Source of the DNA: Spartobacteria bacterium
Lineage (GTDB): Bacteria > Verrucomicrobiota > Verrucomicrobiia > Chthoniobacterales > Chthoniobacteraceae
Direction of reading: 5' to 3'
Length of the DNA stretch: 46,845 bases
Assembly: GCA_021324825.1 (NCBI GenBank)
Contig: JAJPII010000037.1
Location: 1-46,845, forward strand
Part shown: positions 27,900-38,492 of the stretch, piece by piece
Layout of the letters: each line of letters begins with the position of its first letter
Numbering within the stretch: the first letter of the stretch is position 1
The notes under the pieces: generated by a model
What the model was told of the DNA's origin: nothing
The model's database searches: none
What the model saw: the letters and a program-made list of their open reading frames with translations, nothing else
Made by a program: the position numbers and the translations under genes

Positions 27900-28853
27900 T
27901 TAAAAGAAGATCGTCAGGCCCGTGTGCACTTGCACCAGGTTATGCCGCAGCTCGCCGGGTTCCAGCGCCAGGTTGCCGTCCAGCAAGCCGTGGTTTTGCA
28001 GGTAGTAATACTGGCAGCCCGCGTAAAAACTCCAGTTTCCGTAACCCTTCGGGATGAAGGAGAGCGGCACGGTCGCCTTCAGCTCGGTCGAGATCAGCGC
28101 GAACCCGGAGCCGCCGCCCGCGCCGCCGAACTGCTGGTAGAAATGTTCGCCGCAGAAGTTCGCGAAGGTCGGCAGTTCGATCGTGACCGGGAACGGGATC
28201 TTGACGGCGATCGTCGGGTCCATTCCCAGCACGAAGTAAAAGCTGCGCCGCGAAGTCGTCGGATCGAGATCGACGGTGGCCTTGTTCGTGACTTCCTGGA
28301 AGTACTCATAGTAGGGGTTGAGGCTGAAGCCAGGCACGAAATTATCGTGGTAAGTCAGCTTCAAGTCCAGGTTCGTGGAGGTGGGATACGCCTGGGTCTC
28401 GCTGGTGAACGAGGTGTAAGCCGCGTCGAGCTGGATGTTCTTCAGGATTTTCACGGTCAGGCCGCCCGAGAAGTCGATCTCATTCCAAGGCCCCGGCCTC
28501 GGCCCGGTATTGCGCTCGTAGGTCTGGAGGCAATTCCATACGGCGAGGTTCATGGTCACGTCGCTCAGCCAGCCTTTCGAGGAGTAAAGGTCGAACAGCA
28601 GCACTCCCAGCGGCTGGATGATGAGGCCCTTGTTGTTAACATTGAGTCCGCGCGGCGTGATATAGGCATTGCTCAGGTCGAGATTCAACAAAACGTGAAT
28701 CTTCGATTCGATCGGCTCCTCGCTCAGCGGCTTGGACATCTTCGCCTCGGGCGACTCCTCGCCCGCGACGGAGCGCGGGACGGGCGCGAGGAATGAGCCG
28801 GCCAGCGCGGTCATGGCCAGCGCGGCCCGCAGGTATCGGTGGTTTGTTTTCAT
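27900..28853 (-). CDS. putative outer-membrane beta-barrel protein
   Basis: This 317-residue protein has a signal peptide (about 1-31, ending SVAG) after the ATG at 28853, which has AAGGA nine nt upstream. The mature part is rich in alternating polar/aromatic strands typical of outer-membrane barrels ([37 protein letters not shown]), and it ends with TIFF, a terminal Phe typical of barrel insertion signals. It lies upstream of biuH on the same strand and faces the second hydrolase across a region with sigma-54-like promoters, so a role as pore for small nitrogen compounds is possible. I cannot name a family; the function is inferred from position only. Confidence 0.8.
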   Translation of the reverse strand: MKTNHRYLRAALAMTALAGSFLAPVPRSVAGEESPEAKMSKPLSEEPIESKIHVLLNLDLSNAYITPRGLNVNNKGLIIQPLGVLLFDLYSSKGWLSDVTMNLAVWNCLQTYERNTGPRPGPWNEIDFSGGLTVKILKNIQLDAAYTSFTSETQAYPTSTNLDLKLTYHDNFVPGFSLNPYYEYFQEVTNKATVDLDPTTSRRSFYFVLGMDPTIAVKIPFPVTIELPTFANFCGEHFYQQFGGAGGGSGFALISTELKATVPLSFIPKGYGNWSFYAGCQYYYLQNHGLLDGNLALEPGELRHNLVQVHTGLTIFF

Positions 28854-28925
28854 TAGTGGTGTTCCTTGGATTTTTCTTGGGTTTAAGCGCCACCGCACCC
28901 TTTTGCGATGACCGGCCCGCCCTAA

Positions 28926-28940
28926 GCGGCTGCCATGCCA
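28926..28940 (-). promoter_or_regulatory. sigma-54-like -24/-12 promoter for outer-membrane gene
   Basis: On the minus strand TGGCATGGCAGCCGC has GG and GC separated by 10 nt, the sigma-54 spacing, and matches the -24 box TGGCACG at 6 of 7 positions. The -12 part is CCGCT against TTGCW, so it is weaker. Predicted start is about 60 nt before the ATG at 28853. Confidence 0.45.
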
Positions 28941-29018
28941 GAATTCAACAAAAGTCCTAATGGATTGGATGCTAGTTAATTAGGGGCTGTCGCTTAACTC
29001 CCCCCTGGCGCGGGATAA

Positions 29019-29101
29019 TGTTTCAAATGTCGCGCCTGGCACACTTGGAGCAAAATGCGCAGGCGTTTGTAGCAACTGTTCCAATCGCGACATCTGAAAC
29101 A
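29019..29101. repeat. 16-bp inverted repeat flanking a sigma-54-like promoter
   Basis: Left arm TGTTTCAAATGTCGCG (29019-29034) and right arm CGCGACATCTGAAACA (29086-29101) are inverted with a single mismatch over 16 bp and a 51-nt spacer. The spacer contains the -24/-12-like element at 29037-29052. It could be a pair of regulator binding sites or a transcript hairpin. The whole gene-free stretch 28854-29213 (360 nt) otherwise holds only the two promoter candidates and a TATATATAA stretch near 29167. Confidence 0.75.
29037..29052 (+). promoter_or_regulatory. sigma-54-like -24/-12 promoter for second cysteine hydrolase/NCS2 operon
   Basis: TGGCAC, then five bases, then GAGCA: the -24 half is a perfect TGGCAC and the GG to GC spacing is the required 10 nt; the -12 half GAGCA differs from TTGCA in two bases. 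It lies between the arms of the 16-bp inverted repeat. The implied leader to the ATG at 29214 is about 150 nt. A sigma-70-type TATATA near 29167 is an alternative. Confidence 0.5.
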
Positions 29102-29213
29102 CGCTCCGCCCGGAACGGATCGCTAGTCCGCATTATGCAAGTGCCTGGAGGGCAGCGCGGACCGCTTATATATAACCGGGTGGCATGGCCCGTGCTAAGC
29201 GAGTTCGCAACCC

Positions 29214-29906
29214 ATGAAAACGCTTGGCATCGAGGCGGAACCGTATCTCTACGAGTTCGAACCATCCCACACCGCTCTCCTTATTATCGACATGCAGCGC
29301 GATTTTCTGGAACCGGGCGGTTTCGGAGAGATGCTAGGCAATGACGTTTCCCAACTTCGCCGCACCATAGCGCCGAATCGCAAGCTGCTAACCGCCTGGC
29401 GCGGCGCGGGTCTGCAAGTCCTTCATACGCGGGAGGGACATCGCGCCGACCTGACCGACCTGCCGCCGGCCAAGAAAATCCGGGGCCGCTCGAAGACATC
29501 GATCGGCGACGCAGGCCCGATGGGCCGCATACTGGTTCGCGGCGAGGCGGGCCACGACATCATCCCCGAGCTTTACCCGCTGCCCGCCGAACCGGTGATC
29601 GACAAGCCGGGCAAGGGCGCCTTCTTCGCGACGGACCTGCACGCCATTTTGCAACACCGCGGCATCAAGAAACTCATCGTCACCGGCGTCACCACGGAGG
29701 TGTGCGTCAACACCACCGTCCGCGAGGCGAACGACCGGGGGTACGACTGCCTGGTGCCGGAGGATTGCGTCGGCTCCTACTTCCCCGAATTCCAGGAGAT
29801 GGGCCTCAAGATGATCAAGGCCCAGGGCGGCATCTTCGGCTGGGTCTCGGACTCGGGCAAAATTCTGGCCGCGCTGGAGGCGGCATCCTCAAACACAACC
29901 ACATAA
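29214..29906 (+). CDS. cysteine hydrolase, isochorismatase/biuret hydrolase-like family
   Basis: This 230-residue enzyme is a diverged paralogue of BiuH with the triad Asp26 (IIDMQRDF), Lys131 (DKPGKGAF) and Cys164 (TTEVCVNTT). It shares [34 protein letters not shown] and KMIKAQGGIFG. It differs where BiuH has the [11 protein letters not shown] segment, reading GSYFPEFQEMGL here, so the substrate is probably a different carbamoyl or ureide amide. The NCS2-type permease gene begins 4 nt after its stop, indicating an operon that imports and hydrolyses the same compound. The start ATG follows a 360-nt region with promoter elements and no strong ribosome binding site. Cytoplasmic, no signal peptide. 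Confidence 0.9.
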   Translation: MKTLGIEAEPYLYEFEPSHTALLIIDMQRDFLEPGGFGEMLGNDVSQLRRTIAPNRKLLTAWRGAGLQVLHTREGHRADLTDLPPAKKIRGRSKTSIGDAGPMGRILVRGEAGHDIIPELYPLPAEPVIDKPGKGAFFATDLHAILQHRGIKKLIVTGVTTEVCVNTTVREANDRGYDCLVPEDCVGSYFPEFQEMGLKMIKAQGGIFGWVSDSGKILAALEAASSNTTT

Positions 29907-29910
29907 CAAC

Positions 29911-31527
29911 ATGAGCTCCACCTATAAACCTAAAATCTGGACGCCGGGAGACTGGAACGCCTTCTTCGGCTTCGGCACGAACATACTCGTCAACCTGCTG
30001 ACGCTGACCGCGCTGCTGCGGTTCGTGTTGAAAATGCCCGACGCACTGGTCTTCGGACGCATCCTGCCCGCGGCGGGGCTCATGATGTGCATGTCCACCT
30101 TCTACTATGCATGGCTCGCGTACAGGCTGGCGAAGAGAACCGGGCGCACGGATGTCTGCGCGCTCCCGTCGGGCATCAGCGTGCCGCACATGTTCATCGT
30201 CACGCTCGTCATCATGCTTCCCGTGAAGCTGGCCACGGGCGACCCGATGAAGGGCTGGCAGGCCGGGCTTACGTGGGTGTTCATCCAGAGTTTCGTGCTG
30301 ATGGCGGGCGGGTTCCTCGCGCCCATCGTGCGGAAGATCACGCCGAAGGCCGCCCTGCTCGGCGCGCTCGCGGGCGTCTCCATCACGTTTATCTCGATGA
30401 AGCCGGCGCTGGAAATGTTCATGACGCCGGTGGTGGGCGTCGTCTGTTTCGCGGTCATCCTGGTGAGCTGGTTCGGCGGGGTGAAATACGGCGGCATACC
30501 GGCGGGGCTGGTGGCGATCGCGGCGGGGACTCTCATCGCGTGGGGATCGAACCTGCTCCATCTCAACTACGGCGGCATGAGCCTCGAAGGCCTGAAAGGT
30601 TCCTTCCAGACATTCCACTTCGCCGTGCCGCATCCCGCGGTCGGGCTGGTGCTGGGCGGGCTGCACTGGAGCTTCCTCAAGGTCATCCTGGTCACGGCCA
30701 TCCCGTTTGGAATCTATGACCTCGTGGAAGCCATGGACAACGTCGTCAGCGCCTCCGCGGCGGGCGACGAATACCCGACCACGCGCGTGCTGACCGCCGA
30801 CGGCGTGGTGAGCCTCATCGGCTGCCTCATGGGCAATCCTTACATCAACGCGGTTTACATCGGCCACCCGGGCTGGAAGTCGATGGGCGGGCGCATCGGC
30901 TACTCCGCGGCGACGGGCCTCATGGTCATCGTCCTTTCGTGGTTCGGCGTCATCTCCTTGATGACGGCGCTCATTCCCGTGGTGGCGATCTCGCCGATCC
31001 TCCTGTACATCGGCATGCTGATCGGCTCGCAAGCCTTCCAGGAAAGCCCGAAACGGCATGCGCCCGCCATCGTGGTGGCGCTGGTTCCCTCGCTGGCGGC
31101 CTGGGGAAAATTGCAGATCGACAATTCCCTGGGAGCGGTCTCCGGCATTCATCAAGTCACGCCGGACATGATCGCCGCCATGGCGCAAACGGGCGTGATG
31201 TACCACGGGCTGGCCGTGCTGGGCGGCGGCTCGATCCTGGCGGGCGTGGTGCTCGGCGCCACGACGACCTACATCATCGAGCGGAAATTCCTGTATGCGG
31301 CGGGATTCGCGTTCGCCGGCTCGGCGCTGACTTTCTTCGGCCTCATGCACGGCGAAGCGGTCGGCTTCGGGCAGACGCCTGTCGTGGCGGCAAGCTATCT
31401 CGCCGTGGCGCTATTCCTCACCGGCTGCGCCAAATTCGCAACCGCCTCCGAACCCGCGGCCGAGGAGGAAGAGGAAGGCGAAGGCGAAGGCGAAGGCTTT
31501 GGCGAAATTCCCGCGCTCGCCGAATAG
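29911..31527 (+). CDS. NCS2-type (xanthine/uracil-like) permease
   Basis: This 538-residue polytopic membrane protein has about 12-14 membrane helices. The layout resembles nucleobase-cation symporter-2/AzgA-like carriers: the NIVxLTxLLRFV-like first segments, CALPSGISVPHMF, the central GIYDLVEAMDNVVSASAAGDEYPTTRVL and SPILLYIGMLIGSQAF. Such carriers import nucleobases or ureides with protons. Its coupling (4-nt gap) to a BiuH-like hydrolase suggests uptake of a ureide, biuret or pyrimidine breakdown product. The C-terminal cytoplasmic tail is unusual: acidic EEEEEGEGEGEG encoded by a hexanucleotide repeat. The substrate is inferred from context only. It ends with a TAG stop, which matters for the amber codon near 39374. 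Confidence 0.88.
   Translation: MSSTYKPKIWTPGDWNAFFGFGTNILVNLLTLTALLRFVLKMPDALVFGRILPAAGLMMCMSTFYYAWLAYRLAKRTGRTDVCALPSGISVPHMFIVTLVIMLPVKLATGDPMKGWQAGLTWVFIQSFVLMAGGFLAPIVRKITPKAALLGALAGVSITFISMKPALEMFMTPVVGVVCFAVILVSWFGGVKYGGIPAGLVAIAAGTLIAWGSNLLHLNYGGMSLEGLKGSFQTFHFAVPHPAVGLVLGGLHWSFLKVILVTAIPFGIYDLVEAMDNVVSASAAGDEYPTTRVLTADGVVSLIGCLMGNPYINAVYIGHPGWKSMGGRIGYSAATGLMVIVLSWFGVISLMTALIPVVAISPILLYIGMLIGSQAFQESPKRHAPAIVVALVPSLAAWGKLQIDNSLGAVSGIHQVTPDMIAAMAQTGVMYHGLAVLGGGSILAGVVLGATTTYIIERKFLYAAGFAFAGSALTFFGLMHGEAVGFGQTPVVAASYLAVALFLTGCAKFATASEPAAEEEEEGEGEGEGFGEIPALAE
31474..31497 (+). repeat. (GAAGGC)x4 coding microsatellite
   Basis: Four perfect copies of GAAGGC encode Glu-Gly repeats in the cytoplasmic tail of the NCS2-type permease. 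Slippage would change the tail by two residues without a frameshift. Confidence 0.85.
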
Positions 31528-31561
31528 CGAGATTTTCTTTCCTGGCTTTCCTGGAGGCAAC

Positions 31562-31592
31562 GAGGCTGGCGCGGTCATGGCGCGCCAGCCTC
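31562..31592. terminator. shared hairpin between convergent permease and response regulator genes
   Basis: GAGGCTGGCGCG (31562-31573) and CGCGCCAGCCTC (31581-31592) form a perfect 12-bp stem with a 7-nt loop. It lies 34 nt after the permease stop and touches the response regulator stop on the other strand. No T-tract follows on either strand, so it may block transcription only partly or act in RNA stability. Confidence 0.55.
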
Positions 31593-33024
31593 ATGTCTGT
31601 CGCCTGGCCGCGAGGTTGCGGTATATCCGAGTCCGGTGGACTCCGAGCAGGCGGGCCGCTTCGGCTATGTTGCCGTCGGCCGCGGCCAGCGCGCGCTGGA
31701 TGAGCAAGTCCTCCGCTTTGTCCAGGTTCAACGGGAGTTCTTCGGCCGCGGCGAAATCCGCGGCGGGGCGCGGCGAAGGCGCCGCCGCGGCGCGAGGCCC
31801 AGCGAGCCGTATGTGCGACGCCTGGATCTCCCCGCCGCCGCTTTCGATGAGGGAACGTTCTATGATGTTTTTCAATTCCCGCACGTTGCCCGGGAAATCG
31901 TAGGCCTCCAGCATGGCGAGCGCCCCGGGGCTCAACCGCGCGCGCCGGCCCATCTCGCGCGAGAACAAATGCAGGAAATGTTCCGACAGCAGCGGGATGT
32001 CCTCGCGGCGCTGCCGCAGGGGCGGATTGAGGACGGTGAAGCGCGCGAGACGGAAATAAAGGTCCTGCCGGAAGGAGCGGTCCGCGATCTTTGCGTCCAG
32101 ATCGACATTCGTGGCGGCCAGGACGCGGACGTTCACCCGCTTGCCGGCGGTCGCGCCGAGCGGGGTCACGATGCCGTCCTCCAGCACGCGCAGCAGCTTG
32201 GCCTGGAGCAGCAGCGGCATGTCGCCTATCTCGTCCAGGAAAAGCGTGCCGCCGTCGGCCTGTTCGAAATAGCCTTTGCGGTCGGCCGTGGCGCCGGTGA
32301 AGGAGCCTTTCAAATGCCCGAAGAAGAGCGACTCCGCCAGTTCTTCCGGGATGGCGACGCAGTTGACCGGGATGAACGGCGCCTTCGCGCGCGGCCCGCC
32401 GAAATGGATGGCCCGCGCGATCAGCTCCTTGCCCGTGCCGCTCTCCCCGGTCAGGAGGACGCTCGTGGCGCCAAAGGCGTGGAGCTTGCGGACGTCTTCC
32501 AGGATGGCGGCGACCGTCCGGCTCTTGCCGACCAGGCCGGCCACGCCCCAGCGTTCCGCTTCCTGGTCGGAGAGGGCGTTCAGCTTTTCATCGGCCCGCT
32601 CCCGCAGCTCGATCTCCTTGCGAAGGCGCTCGTTCTTGTCCACCAGTTCTTTCGTCAGGCGGATGCGTTTGAGGTGGTTCTCGACGCGGAGGAGAACCTC
32701 CTCGCTTTGGAACGGCTTGGTGATGTAGTCGATGCCGCCCGCGCGGAACCCCTCGGCCACGCTGTCGTTCTTCGCGCTGATGAAGATGACGGGGATGTCG
32801 CGCGTGGCGGGTTTTTCCTTGAGAAGACGGCAGGTCTCGATGCCGTCCAGGCCGGGCATGAGGATGTCCAGCAGGATCAGTTCCGGCGCGCCCGCCGCGG
32901 CGACGCGCAACGCCACTTCGCCGCTCGGCGCCGCCAGGATGGAATAGCCGTGCGGCTCCAGGGCGTCTCCCAGCACCTTCAGGTTGACCGGGTTGTCATC
33001 GACCAGCAGGATTTTCTCCGCCAT
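31591..33024 (-). CDS. NtrC-family sigma-54-dependent response regulator
   Basis: This 477-residue regulator has a receiver domain (1-125, phospho-acceptor Asp53 in LLDILMPG, KPF at 103-105), a helical linker, a sigma-54 AAA+ domain (about 163-395) and a C-terminal Fis-type helix-turn-helix (GNIAEAARLLGVHRTRIYRNL). Walker A GESGTGKE is at 193-200 and Walker B LFLDE at 261-265. The sigma-54 contact loop reads GSFTGA (240-245) instead of the usual GAFTGA. It is 5 nt downstream of the hybrid kinase gene and presumably receives phosphate from it. Nearby sigma-54-like promoters at 28926-29052 are candidate targets. Confidence 0.95.
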   Translation of the reverse strand: MAEKILLVDDNPVNLKVLGDALEPHGYSILAAPSGEVALRVAAAGAPELILLDILMPGLDGIETCRLLKEKPATRDIPVIFISAKNDSVAEGFRAGGIDYITKPFQSEEVLLRVENHLKRIRLTKELVDKNERLRKEIELRERADEKLNALSDQEAERWGVAGLVGKSRTVAAILEDVRKLHAFGATSVLLTGESGTGKELIARAIHFGGPRAKAPFIPVNCVAIPEELAESLFFGHLKGSFTGATADRKGYFEQADGGTLFLDEIGDMPLLLQAKLLRVLEDGIVTPLGATAGKRVNVRVLAATNVDLDAKIADRSFRQDLYFRLARFTVLNPPLRQRREDIPLLSEHFLHLFSREMGRRARLSPGALAMLEAYDFPGNVRELKNIIERSLIESGGGEIQASHIRLAGPRAAAAPSPRPAADFAAAEELPLNLDKAEDLLIQRALAAADGNIAEAARLLGVHRTRIYRNLAARRQT

Positions 33025-33029
33025 GCGCG

Positions 33030-35888
<2,859 letters not shown>

Positions 35889-35964
35889 GTGCTTTCCGGC
35901 CCGGGAAGGGAGGAGTCTCCCGGAAAAAGCGCAACTTAAGAGCGCCGGGGGCCGGACGGCAAGA

Positions 35965-36915
35965 TTAATTAACGGGATGACCGCGGAGCCACCGGAACCC
36001 CGCGATTCCAATGCGCGCAAAGAAATCAACGGCCTCAAGAAATCTGCCTCGGCGAAAACTTTCCAGGCTCCGTTTGAGATGTTCGCTCGCGTACCTTTTC
36101 TGCCACGCCCGCCAGCCTTGGACGAGCAGCCGCTGTTGTTCCGGCGTATTCCGCGGCGCATAAAAGGTCTTGAAGCGGACGGCATCCCGCGCCCTCTCGA
36201 TTTTCTCCGCGTCCCTCGAACTGTTGCTCCCGTGGCGCCGATAAAGGAGAACGATCCGGTCGAGAAAAACGATGTCCCCGTTGCGGCTTAAACGGATGGT
36301 GATGTCCCAGTCATCCGAAGGCCACATCGCCGGATCGAACGGGCCGGCGAGTTCATAAGCCTTCCGGCGGGCGAGCAGAACGCCCGGAGGCCAGATGGAG
36401 GTGGCCCATGCCAGGGAAATGAAGGTGGTCGGCTCCGAAGGTTCCAACACGGCGACCTTTTTCCCTTTCACGCCAAACCTTCTGCGGCCCTGCTCCGAAA
36501 ACCAGCCCGTCTCCAGCGGATCGCCCTTCTCGTCGATGAAGTCCGCTAGCCCGCTGACCGCCGCCGCTTCCGGGTGTTTGAGCAACGCGTCGTGCAGGGC
36601 CTCGAGCGCGTCCGGCAGCCAGACATCGTCACTGTCCATGAACGTAACATATTCGGAAGCCGGGGAAGCGAGGCCGAAGCCGTTGTTGGCCGCCGACGCA
36701 CGCCCCGCGTTCGGCTGCCGTATGACCCGGATGCGCGGGTCGGCTTCCGCGTGGCGTTCCGCGACCGCAGCCGTCCCGTCAGTCGAGCCGTCGCTCACGA
36801 CGAGGCATTCCCAGTCCTCCACGGTTTGCGCGCGGACGCTCTCCAGCGTCGCGCCGATGTATTGCGCCGAGTTGTACGCGGGAATGATGACGCTGATCGA
36901 CGGCGGCGGGCGCAT
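35965..36915 (-). CDS. glycosyltransferase family 2
   Basis: This 316-residue GT-A enzyme has SVIIPAYNSAQYI at the N-terminus, VVSDGSTDGT, the DxD-type MDSDDVW, and the acceptor region WPSDDWDITIRL, with no membrane helix. It should transfer a sugar from a nucleotide donor during surface glycan synthesis. The start could be ATG 36915 or TTG 36927; I prefer ATG. It lies 76 nt upstream of the kinase gene on the same strand but with no obvious functional link. A terminator-shaped hairpin pointing the other way lies 19 nt before its start. Confidence 0.92.
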   Translation of the reverse strand: MRPPPSISVIIPAYNSAQYIGATLESVRAQTVEDWECLVVSDGSTDGTAAVAERHAEADPRIRVIRQPNAGRASAANNGFGLASPASEYVTFMDSDDVWLPDALEALHDALLKHPEAAAVSGLADFIDEKGDPLETGWFSEQGRRRFGVKGKKVAVLEPSEPTTFISLAWATSIWPPGVLLARRKAYELAGPFDPAMWPSDDWDITIRLSRNGDIVFLDRIVLLYRRHGSNSSRDAEKIERARDAVRFKTFYAPRNTPEQQRLLVQGWRAWQKRYASEHLKRSLESFRRGRFLEAVDFFARIGIAGFRWLRGHPVN

Positions 36916-36933
36916 CGCGATGGTCAATGTCGC

Positions 36934-36961
36934 GGCCCGGAAACGGCGGGCCTTTTGTTTT
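36934..36961 (+). terminator. intrinsic terminator on plus strand, no plus-strand gene upstream
   Basis: GGCCCG (36934-36939) and CGGGCC (36947-36952) form a 6-bp GC stem with a 7-nt loop, followed by TTTTGTTTT. It is a textbook terminator for plus-strand transcription, but the preceding 5 kb carries only minus-strand genes. It may stop antisense transcription of the glycosyltransferase gene. Confidence 0.7.
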
Positions 36962-37107
36962 CAGATAATGAGCGGCCCATGGCGGCGGATAGGATACTCA
37001 GGAATATCGCCATGTCATCCCCTTACAGCGTGTCATGCACTTTCGCCCGCAACGAAGGGGTTATTCTTACATCCATGCCGCTCGCGAATATCGAATCTTC
37101 ACTAACC

Positions 37108-37458
37108 ATGAAAAAGAAATATATATACTGTTTGACGAGCGCCTGCCTGCTGCTTCTGACCGAGTTCAGCTTTGGGGGGAAAGCTTCGGGGCGCGGCATC
37201 CTACTCATGCAAGCCGGGACGGGCGGCGGGAACGCCGGGACGGGCGCAGGAAATGGAACCGGCGGAACTGCAAATGGAGGAACGGGCGGAAATGGGACAA
37301 TTCCCGGCGCCGGGAACATCTCGCCCGGGGGAAGCACAAATCCTGGAACGCCCGGTTCGTCGCCCGGCGTCTCACCCTTGCCTGGTTCGTCACCCGGCGT
37401 CTCACCTGGCACATCGCCTAATGTGTCGCCAAATGTTTCTCCGATGTCGCTTCAGTAA
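37108..37458 (+). CDS. small secreted low-complexity protein (Gly-rich, SPGVSP repeats)
   Basis: This 116-residue protein has a strong signal peptide (MKKKYIYCLTSACLLLLTEFS, cut near 24-28). After it come a Gly/Thr/Asn-rich segment (about 39-80) and a Ser/Pro/Gly segment with repeated PGSSPGVSP and SPNVSPNVSP. There are no charged catalytic residues and no Cys in the mature part. I do not recognise a family; it could be a surface linker or stalk-like peptide, or a fast-evolving orphan. I chose the ATG at 37108 because the signal peptide begins there; upstream in-frame codons overlap the glycosyltransferase region. The aldo/keto reductase gene starts 41 nt downstream. Confidence 0.65.
   Translation: MKKKYIYCLTSACLLLLTEFSFGGKASGRGILLMQAGTGGGNAGTGAGNGTGGTANGGTGGNGTIPGAGNISPGGSTNPGTPGSSPGVSPLPGSSPGVSPGTSPNVSPNVSPMSLQ
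37354..37406 (+). repeat. two 23-bp direct repeats, period 30 bp
   Basis: GGTTCGTCGCCCGGCGTC followed by TCACC (37354-37376) is repeated at 37384-37406 with one mismatch. The copies encode the SSPGVSP units of the secreted low-complexity protein. Confidence 0.8.
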
Positions 37459-37499
37459 ACCGCGGAACGGCGAAACCCGCGACGGGCTAATCTGCTCCC

Positions 37500-38492
37500 A
37501 TGAGTTCAATTCCGCTCAGGAGTTTTGGAACGTCGGGCGTCAAGATCTCCGCCCTTGGACTCGGAGGGCATCACCTCGGCGACGCGCAAGATGAAAAAAC
37601 CGCGATCCAGATCATTCGCGAGGCGGTCGACGGAGGAGTGACGTTTTTTGACAATTGCTGGGAGTATAACCGGGGGAAATCGGAGAACTGGATGGGCAAA
37701 GGCCTTAAGGAACTCAAGGGACTGCGGGATAAGGTTTTCCTTATGACCAAGGTTTGCACGCACGGACGGGACGCCGCGCTTGCCATGCGGATGCTCGAGG
37801 AATCCCTGCGCCGATTGCAGACCGACCACCTGGACCTCTGGCAGGTTCACGGCGTCGGGTTCGATAATGATCCGGAGCTTTTTATCCGCCCGGGAGGCGC
37901 GGCCGAGGCGCTGACGAAGGCGAAACAGCAGGGCAAGGTGCGCTTCGTTGGCTTCACCGGCCACAAGGCGCCCGAGATCCATTTGAAGATGCTGGGGACG
38001 GGCTTTCCGTTCGATTCGGTGCAGATGCCGCTGAATGCGTTCGACGCCTCTTTTCATAGCTTCGAAACACAAGTGTTACCGGAGTTGAACAAGCGTGGCA
38101 TCGCCCCCCTCGGGATGAAGCCGCTGAACGGCAAGGGCGAGCCGTTGAAAAAAGGGCTGCTTACCCCGAAACAAGCGCTCCGTTACGCGATGAGTCTCCC
38201 GGTTGCGACGACGATCACGGGCATGGATAAACTCGAAGTGTTGCATCAGAACTTGAAAATCGCGCAGGACTTCGAGCCGATGAGTCCCCAGGAAATGGAC
38301 GCCTTGCGCGAGCAGTGCCGCGACCATGCGGCGGACGGCCGCTTCGAGCATTACAAAGTCTCGCTTCAATTCGACAACCCGGAAGCGCGGTGGGCGCACG
38401 GTTTCCCGGTCGATGAAGAGCAGAAGGAAATAAAAGAAATGCTCCGGGAGACGGATAACACCGGGCGCGCTTTTCCGGTCTTAAAATCGTGA
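37500..38492 (+). CDS. aldo/keto reductase (cytoplasmic)
   Basis: This 330-residue NAD(P)H-dependent aldo/keto reductase has the family tetrad Asp51, Tyr56 (NCWEYNRGK), Lys84 (LMTKVCTHGR) and His117 (WQVHGV). The end retains the region KVRFVGFTGHKAPEIHLKML and LPVATTITGMDKLEVLHQNL for cofactor binding. The substrate is unknown. It overlaps the next, paralogous gene by GTGA, so the two are cotranscribed. The pair arose by tandem duplication: long blocks such as MRMLEESLRRLQTDHLD are nearly identical. No signal peptide, unlike its neighbour. Confidence 0.93.
   Translation: MSSIPLRSFGTSGVKISALGLGGHHLGDAQDEKTAIQIIREAVDGGVTFFDNCWEYNRGKSENWMGKGLKELKGLRDKVFLMTKVCTHGRDAALAMRMLEESLRRLQTDHLDLWQVHGVGFDNDPELFIRPGGAAEALTKAKQQGKVRFVGFTGHKAPEIHLKMLGTGFPFDSVQMPLNAFDASFHSFETQVLPELNKRGIAPLGMKPLNGKGEPLKKGLLTPKQALRYAMSLPVATTITGMDKLEVLHQNLKIAQDFEPMSPQEMDALREQCRDHAADGRFEHYKVSLQFDNPEARWAHGFPVDEEQKEIKEMLRETDNTGRAFPVLKS

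Noticed and set aside
35889..36185. N-terminal extension of the hybrid kinase by 99 residues
   Set aside because: It overlaps the glycosyltransferase gene, has no domain, and the membrane helix typical of the kinase start follows the ATG at 35888.
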